Source: Mytilinidion resinicola | Lineage: Eukaryota; Ascomycota; Dothideomycetes; Mytilinidiales; Mytilinidiaceae | Direction: 5' to 3' | Length of the DNA: 64,000 nucleotides | Assembly (NCBI RefSeq): GCF_010093595.1 | Contig: NW_022985439.1 | Coordinates: forward strand, 2,748,479 to 2,812,478 | Shown: positions 57,428-64,000 of the stretch, one piece after another | Layout: each line of letters begins with the position of its first letter | How positions within the stretch are numbered: position 1 is the stretch's first letter | Translations under genes and position numbers: made by a program | Notes under the pieces: model-generated | What the model was told of the DNA's origin: nothing | The model's input: only the letters and a program-made list of their open reading frames with translations | Databases searched by the model: none

Positions 57428-57802
57428 TCACTCCTTCCGCCTCTCTGTCATAAATGGCTCCTCTCCCTCTTCCTCAATTACCCGCCAGAACGCGTACAGT
57501 ATACCCAGAAAGCAGAGCACCACGAGCGCCTGCCCTACCCACTCTGGCAAACTCCTAGGACCCGCCTCGTGCGCGCTGCTCGTGACAGAACTATGGGTCG
57601 ACGCGGGAGGACTTGGGTACGCGCGCTGGTGGGTACCATAAGTGGGAGGAGGGCCCGAGAGGAGAGGGGCCGTCTCGGATTGGGTCGCGACGGCGTATGA
57701 AGGGGGTGATTCGTTTATGGGCAATTCGCTAGGTAGTAGTAGTGAGCCAGATTCGGAGGGAGGACGACTTTGGTAGGCGGGAGGGCGTAGGTCGGTAGCC
57801 AT
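57428..57802 (-). CDS. Small single-pass membrane protein with three PPxY motifs
   Basis: A 124-residue intronless protein. The cytosolic N-terminal part carries PPAY, PPSY and PPTY, the ligands of WW domains in Rsp5/Nedd4 ubiquitin ligases. A 20-residue hydrophobic helix (QALVVLCFLGILYAFWRVI) sits near the C-terminus, followed by an acidic tail EEEGEEPFMTERRKE. This architecture fits a membrane adaptor that recruits Rsp5 for sorting of membrane proteins, but no homologue is recognised, so the role is inference. I chose the ATG at 57802 rather than upstream codons because the latter lie within the MITE that begins at 57852. Confidence 0.6.
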   Translation of the reverse strand: MATDLRPPAYQSRPPSESGSLLLPSELPINESPPSYAVATQSETAPLLSGPPPTYGTHQRAYPSPPASTHSSVTSSAHEAGPRSLPEWVGQALVVLCFLGILYAFWRVIEEEGEEPFMTERRKE

Positions 57803-57851
57803 TTCGAGGAATTGAAGAAGAGTGTGGTGGGCTTTGGTGAAGCTGGGCTGG

Positions 57852-58086
57852 CACGCTGGGCATGAAAAAAGTGGCACACTCTCACCAAGTACTTTGCCTG
57901 TGTGTACTGTACACCCGTTTACCGCTGCATGAAGCGCTTCAACAAGTCTCCACATAGCCCAAGGTAAAGAGCTTCTATCTTCTTTAGATTTCTGAAAATA
58001 CATTGAAGCAACCCAAGCAGTGGCAGACAGGTGTACGCACGGGCTGAGTACTTGCTGAGGGTGCCACTTTTTTCGTGCCCAGCGTG
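57852..58086. mobile_element. MITE of the CACGCTGGGCA family, full length
   Basis: A 235-bp element. Its left end cacgctgggcatgaaaaaag is matched in reverse by cacgctgggcacgaaaaaag at the right end, and the match extends some 40 bp. It sits in the 720-bp divergent promoter between the PPxY gene and the C2H2 gene, about 50 bp from the former's start codon. Copies at 46832-47057, 39818-39988 and 39993-40112 belong to the same family. Confidence 0.75.
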
Positions 58087-58525
58087 GCTGCCATGGCTGG
58101 GTAGTGAGGTTGAATGGGATGAGGCTCTAGCTGAAACCGGCTTAGTGACATTTTGCTCCTCCATGCAGCAATCTCTCATCCTCAACACCATTCCTCCAAC
58201 TGCGAATCCATCGTCAAGTTTCTTTCAACGAATGGGCACAGCAAGGTGCTTTTTGTCTGTTTATATATATCTGGCTCGTTGCTTTATCCAGTGTATGGGA
58301 CTGCTAGCGAGGTGGCTGGGTGCTCCTGCCACCAATAAAATCAGGCGGATTTCCTGTTTGTCTACAGCACGTGAACTACTTCCATTCACCCCACGGCGCG
58401 ATTCGAGTGATTGCTTCTCCTTCCAATCTTGACATCGCCTTGTTCTCTTCCCTTGCTCCGCCGATTGATCTTCTTGCTCGCATCCAATTTTCCAACTTGA
58501 AAACACGCGTCGCCCAAGACTAGCC
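58087..58525. promoter_or_regulatory. Promoter and leader of the C2H2/AT-hook gene
   Basis: About 440 bp between the MITE and the ATG at 58526. A tatatatatct stretch near 58262-58272 is a possible TATA box. Confidence 0.4.
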
Positions 58526-60329
58526 ATGGGGCCTCCATTTACGAAAGGCTACACGCCTGTTTCGAGAAGGGGCGGCAAACGGCCGGGCTCTGGGCGAAAG
58601 AAGAAGGCGACTGCTCTGAGGCAGCAGAAAAATACAATTTCCCCCGAAGATGTGCCCCAGCCAAGTATGGAAGTAAACGAGTTTGGGATGCCTTCAAATC
58701 ATCAGGTACGTTGTCAATCGATCCCCAAACGGTGAACTCTAGGCTAACTTATGGCTAGGACACCGGAAGGCCGACCAAGAGAATGAGAATCAGTGATATG
58801 ACGTTTGGTGGTGAGCATGATAATAGCAAGGTCCGTTCATCCAATGATGCTCTTCTAAGGATCGTCGCGAGCCTGAAGGCAAATGCAAGAGCTTGGCCCC
58901 GTTGCTGACGAAGCCCAGGAAGCAATCTTCGACAAGGCATTATACGACCTGGAAGATTATGACGTTGTGGACAGTGATGAAGTGTTACGTTTAAGTCGCA
59001 TAGGCACGGTGCCGATGGATGAGGACCTGGATGACTCCGAGGAGGATGAGCTGTCAATGCTGCCTACTCCTAAAAAAGCCCCGTATCCAACGCGACGATC
59101 CCTCGGGTCAAACCACGATGAAGGACTATGGACGGATGAAATACCGAGCGAGAGTCTATATGCGCCAACACGGAGCACGAAAAACGAAATACCGAGGTTC
59201 TTCTGCTCTTACGAGGACTGCCCGCAGTCGAAAGATGCAGGTGGCGGATTTGCTACTAGGTCCCAATTGGAGAGACACAACGGTGTCCATGACCCCAGTG
59301 CCAAGTGCGTATGGAGAGGCTGCGACAGAGTCTTTAGTCAAGTTCATTCTATGGTAAGTAAGGCTCGCTAGTTATTTGAACTGGCCTCCATCTACTAACA
59401 CATTCGTAGCGAGACCACATCAAGCGAATACACTTGAAAGGCGCACAAGATGGTACGGTCGAGAGCGATGTCGACAATGCAATCAACGACGAGGCTGTAA
59501 ATATTTCTGAAAATGATAGAGACGAAGAGCTGGACGACGCTGTCACCGGAGGCGCGACGGATGGTCCCACAGAGGTATCACAGAACGGGATATTTCCATT
59601 ATCTGAGTTCCGTTGTAGCTACAAGGAATGCCCACGGTCTAAGGCTATGGGTGGCCGCAAGTTCGCCAGTAGACAGGCACTCCAGAATCACGAAGCGACG
59701 CACAACCCGAGTATCAAGTGCATATGGGCCGACTGCGATAGAATCTTTGCTAGAATCGATAACATGGTGAGTAACAAGCCTTGTTCCCGCAACGAGCCCG
59801 TCTCTAACACGCTATGCAGATGACCCATTTCAAGAAAATACATTCGAAAGACCAACAAGCGCTCCAGCCCGATGTGGCTACTACAGCTGATAACATGACT
59901 ACAATCGCTCCACAACAATCCACAATGTCGCTAGACAGCACCGCAGAACCTGCGCGTAGGCGAGGCCGGCCGCGAAAGGGTGCTGCTAAGACTCCAAAAG
60001 AAGCTCCCGAAGAAGGACCTCAAACGCGAAAGAGGGCATCACAAGAAGAGAAAGACCTTTCTCAAGCAGCCAAAGAAGCGGCTCAGCTGCTGAACCAAGC
60101 TGCCAATGCTCCAGCTCCCCCCCTGGGCGCGAGGCCAAATCCGATACCCACTCCAATGCCGCCCAGATCAGACGCGCAAGCTATGTTGGAGGTAATGAAG
60201 CTACAAGGGCAAGCGGTGGCCTTGGAGGCAGAAGCTAAGAAACTACAGGCAGATGCTTGGAACTTGAGGATTCAGGCGAGGGAGTTGGAGTTGCGTTTTC
60301 AGAGTCGAGAGGGGCAAAGTGCAGTATGA
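58526..60329 (+). CDS. C2H2 zinc-finger and AT-hook transcription factor
   Basis: Five exons (58526-58705, 58759-58810, 58890-59353, 59410-59766, 59820-60329) give about 520 residues, phase consistent. The N-terminus has a GGKRPGSGRKKK basic stretch. Two tandem finger modules follow. Module 1 is RFFCSYEDCPQSKDAGGGF, then CVWRGCDRVFSQVHSM|RDHIKRIH. Module 2 is FRCSYKECPRSKAMGGRKF, then CIWADCDRIFARIDNM|MTHFKKIH. A bar marks an intron in both. The C-terminal half carries an AT-hook RRRGRPRKG and a long Ala/Glu/Gln-rich coiled coil (about 60180-60310). The splice choice for exon 2-3 (donor gtgagc, acceptor tgcaag) is the only one that keeps frame. It is paralogous to the gene at 52536-53385. Confidence 0.78.
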
Positions 60330-60686
60330 GCTCTTCATGTCCAGACATGTATTATCGATGTATGAATCAATGCAAATGAAGTACACAGGTAGCCATCCTT
60401 GAGTATTTCCCCAGGTTTGGATTTTTTCTCAAGGTAGGGCCTATTGGCTCCTCGACTCTAGAGACGGTTCAGGTTTTCCGATCAGTGCGGAGAGAATCCG
60501 GGGCGAGTTTTCCCCACAATGCAAAGCCGGGAACCATTTAGAAGGCCGAATTTCTATTTTAACATCAAGGTCCCGAGGACTACGGGTGAAAACATTTAGT
60601 TTCCTAGGTGAGACCTTTGGCTTTGATATTTCTTGGCGTTTGAAAAAACTCAATCAGTCTTTACAGTCAACCACGAACTCTTCAAG
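60330..60686. other. Intergenic region
   Basis: The 3' flank of the C2H2 gene and the SDR promoter, with no further feature seen. Confidence 0.45.
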
Positions 60687-61672
60687 ATGGCAGAATCTCC
60701 AAAGGTAGCCATAATTACTGGTGGAGGTACGTCGTGCTCTCATATATTTTAGTTCAGATTGGATGCTACGTCAATAGTGTTTATTTGTCAATTCTCCAGC
60801 AAGACGTTATTCTTTCTCTCAACCAAAAAGAGACATCAACCCAACACCCCAACTGACCCCACTACACCAAAGCCTCCGGCATGGGCCTCGCTGTCGCCCG
60901 TACTCTCGCCAACCGCCCCGACTGGCACGTCGCCATCCTCGATCTCCACGAGCGCGACGCTCTCACCACTCTCGGCGCCGCCTCATCATTCCACCGCGCC
61001 AACGTCTCCTCCTACGACTCCCTCGCCTCAGTCTTCCACGAGATCTACACCACGCACAAGCGCCTCGACTTCGTCTTCGCCAACGCCGGCATTGCCGAAC
61101 ACGCCAACTTCTACGCTATCCACGACGTCGACGGACCCCCGCCCCCCGTGACTGGCCTTGACCCCATCGTCGATATCGACTTGAAGTCTGTGGTCATGAC
61201 AGCTTATCTGGCGCTGTACTACTTCCGGAAGAGTCCCGGTGAAACGCGGGACAAGAGCATCGTCATGACAGCGAGCTGTGGCGGTCTCTACCCCTCGTAC
61301 TACTCGCCCATCTACACGGCCACCAAACACGGCGTCGTCGGCTTCATGCGCAGCATCGCGCGCCATTTCTTCCTGCAAGAGGGGATCCGCGTGAACGCGG
61401 TGTGTCCGGGCATCGTGCGGACGAATCTGCTGGATGCGAAGGAGTGGGCGAATTTCCCGGATGCGTATTTCACGCCGGTGGAGAAGATCGCGGAGACGGT
61501 GGTTATGATGGTGGATGGGATGGATGAACAGGTGAAGGTGGAGGGGCAGATTTGGGGGAAGGCGGTCGAGGTGAGTGGGGTCAAGCATTATTATAGGGAT
61601 GCGCCGGAGTTTTGTGATGAGGCGATGCGGGCGGTGATGGGAGCGACAGATATTGTGGAGTTGAAGACTTGA
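60687..61672 (+). CDS. Short-chain dehydrogenase/reductase (15-PGDH-like)
   Basis: A classical SDR of 279 residues. Exon 1 (60687-60726) and exon 2 (60873-61672) meet inside the cofactor loop: VAIITGG|ASGMGLA gives TGGxxGxG, the NAD(P) site. LDLHERD after beta-2 favours NAD(H). FVFANAGIAE is the NNAG-like motif; MTASCGG has the catalytic Ser and PIYTATKHGVVGF holds the YxxxK pair. The PG motif follows in AVCPGIVRTNLL. The tail is acidic and not membrane-bound. The intron is 146 bp, and the substrate is unknown. It is intact and downstream of the C2H2 gene, with no sign of shared control. Confidence 0.88.
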
Positions 61673-62211
61673 TGGGTTGGTGGGTGGTAAAGGGGGGGCA
61701 GATTGGGATACCCTAGTTAGTACGACCTGAGATAGAGTTATGTAGCATATAAATGTATGCTCGTACCTATGAAATGCCTCTTGAGCGACTCAGCTTGTTT
61801 CTTTCTTCCGAGGAAGATGCTGGATTGCGGTAGATCGCTCCTTGCAAGTGGCGCAAGAAGGCAAATCAATGGCACTACTGCTGTTAACACAGAGCAAAAA
61901 GAAGTAACAATCAAAAGATTAAAGAAAGAGTAAAAGATCACCCTCCCGGTGGAGAGTGTAGAAAACCCCGAACGGGTTTATGTTTCTTCGCTGCGGCTTT
62001 TCAGACGATTTTTCGGGAAACAGCCATAATGCCAATTCCTAAAAGGTCTGGATTTAAACTCATAATACATAGCGGCACCCTATGCATTCGTAGACGAGTG
62101 CAATTGATGACGTACCCATCTCATCCCATCCGGTTTCATTCCATTCAATTCTCATTTCCCCCCCCACCCACGACGCTTTTCTACCAGGCATTCAACTCAT
62201 CGCTATCTACC
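61673..62211. other. Intergenic region
   Basis: The 3' flank of the SDR and the leader of the small membrane protein. Nothing else is supported. Confidence 0.4.
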
Positions 62212-62470
62212 ATGGGATTCTCTTGCGGCTTCGGTCCAGAAAGCTAGGCACTTATCGCCTGCTACGCCCTTTTCATCATCGCCTACTTGATTGCGATTGC
62301 GGCGGCCTTCATCACTGCATCCAGGAAGAAAGCCATGACCCCCACTTTGCTTGTTGCTATTGCAGCACTAGCAATGGTGTTCTACTGCATGTAAGTCGGC
62401 TAAGCCCGCTGGGGCACCTCAGACAGTGGCAAAGAAGTACACAGTTGACGACTAACGAAGCTGCAGTTTG
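62212..62470 (+). pseudogene. Small two-helix membrane protein gene with early stop
   Basis: ATG at 62212 reads MGFSCGFGPES, then TAG at 62245-62247. The same frame then continues with two membrane-like segments, ALIACYALFIIAYLIAIAAA and TLLVAIAALAMVFYC, separated by the basic loop TASRKKAMTP. A donor gtaagt at 62391 and an acceptor ctgcag at 62466 would end the frame with TGA at 62468. The sense codon replaced is unknown. I recognise no family. The second ATG (62329) would produce only the second helix. Confidence 0.45.
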
Positions 62471-62489
62471 AACATCTTACCAGGAGGGT

Positions 62490-62504
62490 GGGGGGGGGGG
62501 GGGG
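62490..62504. repeat. Poly-G run
   Basis: Fifteen consecutive G residues, a likely site of slippage or assembly error. Confidence 0.9.
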
Positions 62505-62725
62505 CGGCGAGGGCTACGGCAGGCGCATGGCACCTCTTGTATATAGCCTCACCTTCCTCTAGACCTCTCCTTCTCCTCTACATCCTTATTATCAAATACA
62601 ACACGTAAAACAGGCACCCTATACAGTCGTGGACGAGTGCAACTCACAAACAAGATAATGCAGTGCCGGAGATGTACAGCGCCTTGCTATAGGTATCCGT
62701 ACACTTTCCTGCCACTATCTGTGGG

Positions 62726-63597
62726 GCTCTAACATACTAATAGAAACTAGGGGCAGCTTCTAAGCTGCGTACACCGTGTTAACGCAGTCTAAGGTGCTCT
62801 AGTAAGGCTGACAGGATATATAAACTGTCTTATTTGACTTTTCTAGAAGGTGTTAAGGCAAGTTATATAGCGGTAAACCACTTTAAAAAAGAGTATATAG
62901 GGTGAAGCACGAGCTTATTAGGGCTAGGAAGAGGTTTTATTAGCTAATATCATGTAGGGTAAGGGGTATGTAAAGGTTTATAGCTATGTAGATCCCGAGC
63001 CTAAAACGGCGATGTAGACGAGGTAGCCAAAGAGCTGGAGGGGCTGTGGATGAGCTAGAGGTCTCGAAAGAAGGCGAGGCGGATGAGGATGCCGCCGGTT
63101 GGGAAGAGATTACGAAGGCGAGGGCGGCGAGGACGGCGTGGGCGATTAGGATTCTTAGGTCTAAGGTAAAGAAGGTGAAGAAGGCAGAGAAGTTGATGCC
63201 GTTGCGGTCGTTGGAAGAGTTGCCGCGGCTGGGGTTAGAGTAGGGGTGGTGTAGCGAATTGGAAGAGTCGCCGCGGCTGGGGTTAGAGTAGAGGTTGGTG
63301 TAACCCCCGCCGAGATTGAAGTCGCCCTAGGCTGTACATGTTGTACTTAATGATAAGAATAAGGATGTAGAGGTAGAAGAGCGTGGTGGGGGTGAGAATT
63401 GAGTGGATGTTTGACTGAAGAGTATAGAAAAGAAGAAGGCCGGGCAGGCAGACTTTTATATTTTTGCAGGTACACTTTCCCACCATAAAACGTGCAGTTA
63501 CATAGGCTTGTCTTGAGGCAGATGGCCACTTTAGACAACTTTAACACAGTGTACGTAGATTAGAAGCTGCCCCTAGTTTCCATTAGTACATTAGAGC
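62726..63597. mobile_element. Inverted-repeat element, about 870 bp
   Basis: The left arm (62726-62782) includes tagaaactaggggcagcttc, and the right arm (63538-63597) is its reverse complement with few changes, over some 57 bp. The interior starts with an AT-rich stretch full of tatat and ttatt. It later has a lysine/glutamate-coding open frame (63046-63243) without a known domain. A direct repeat of gtacactttcc is at 62698 and 63470. There is no transposase. Confidence 0.6.
63213..63303. repeat. 49-bp tandem duplication
   Basis: ggaagagttgccgcggctgg followed by ggttagagta recurs 49 bp later with one change. It lies inside the inverted-repeat element. Confidence 0.75.
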
Positions 63598-64000
63598 TAT
63601 TGCGCCCGACCGGCCTCCTGCTCGAGTTAGTTGGAGGATAGCAGGTTGAACCCAAATATATACCCTTACTCAAGGAGCCTGCTAATGTCACATTATACCT
63701 TGATGGTTTCGTCGCATACCAGCTCAATAATTTTGTCTTAATGATTCTTTTTCATTTCGCCTTGAAAAAGTAATTATATCACAGCTCAGTTAGCTCGTCC
63801 CGACTCACCTCTATGATTTCGTCTCTTTTCACCTCGACGTTTTCGTCGTGGATGACGTCAACCACCCCATCTACATCCGCTTCACCATTTCATCACCTCA
63901 CCAAACCGTAGCTATGCTGTACTGGACCAGGAGTTGTAGCACCAGGGCCTGAACTTGTCGGAGAACTGTATTCCACAAGCTCCGGAGCAGCTTCGAAGAC
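63598..64000. other. Right edge of the window, no gene recognised
   Basis: Short frames only. The text is pyrimidine-rich with repeated ttcgtc phrases (63707-63850). It may be repeat-derived or part of a gene beyond the window. Confidence 0.35.

Overview
The window is nuclear DNA of a filamentous ascomycete (Pezizomycotina). The signs are 45-60 bp GT-AG introns with CTAAC-type branch points, a Zn2Cys6 regulator, a DHA2-type MFS pump, a fungal NACHT-WD40 NLR, an Argonaute with an intact slicer tetrad, and long intergenic tracts with short inverted-repeat elements. I cannot name genus or species. About 20 protein genes are supported, mostly on conserved motifs and reconstructed splicing; five are broken.

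Layout. 1-13 kb: the 3' end of a MUP1-type amino-acid permease, a CmcJ/AsaB-like oxygenase, a Zn2Cys6 regulator, a DHA2 MFS transporter, an NmrA/isoflavone-reductase-like protein and an extended SDR. It resembles a small detoxification or metabolite locus, but has no backbone synthase. A CCG/CGG-rich palindrome occurs upstream of both the regulator and the MFS gene. 13.8-20.3 kb: a divergent, decayed pair, a NACHT-WD40 NLR (minus) and a small helical-domain protein with a C-terminal membrane anchor (plus). They share a motif of the ALQxNxPxGxD type, which suggests an NLR-effector pair using an amyloid-like signalling motif. This is the most interesting system here. 21-30 kb: a secreted isochorismatase-like protein, a broken MAPEG gene, an F-box-like protein, mitochondrial IF-2 with an added zinc knuckle, and UNC-50/GMH1 with a probable 4-nt micro-exon. 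30.9-43 kb: RNA14, Argonaute, an HNH protein and a PP28/PDAP1 homologue, all housekeeping in character. 44-49 kb: a secreted proline-rich protein and a GMC oxidoreductase pseudogene. 49-57 kb: largely gene-free apart from a C2H2 regulator. 57-62 kb: a PPxY-bearing single-pass membrane protein, a paralogous C2H2 regulator with AT-hooks, and an SDR. 62-64 kb: a broken small membrane-protein gene and repeat-derived DNA.

Mobile DNA is a theme. It includes a 581-bp element with 106-bp inverted repeats and a perfect 8-bp target duplication, a 379-bp element that disrupts the effector gene, a roughly 230-bp MITE family with several copies, and an 870-bp inverted-repeat element at the right end. In-frame nonsense codons recur in four accessory genes, while housekeeping genes are intact.
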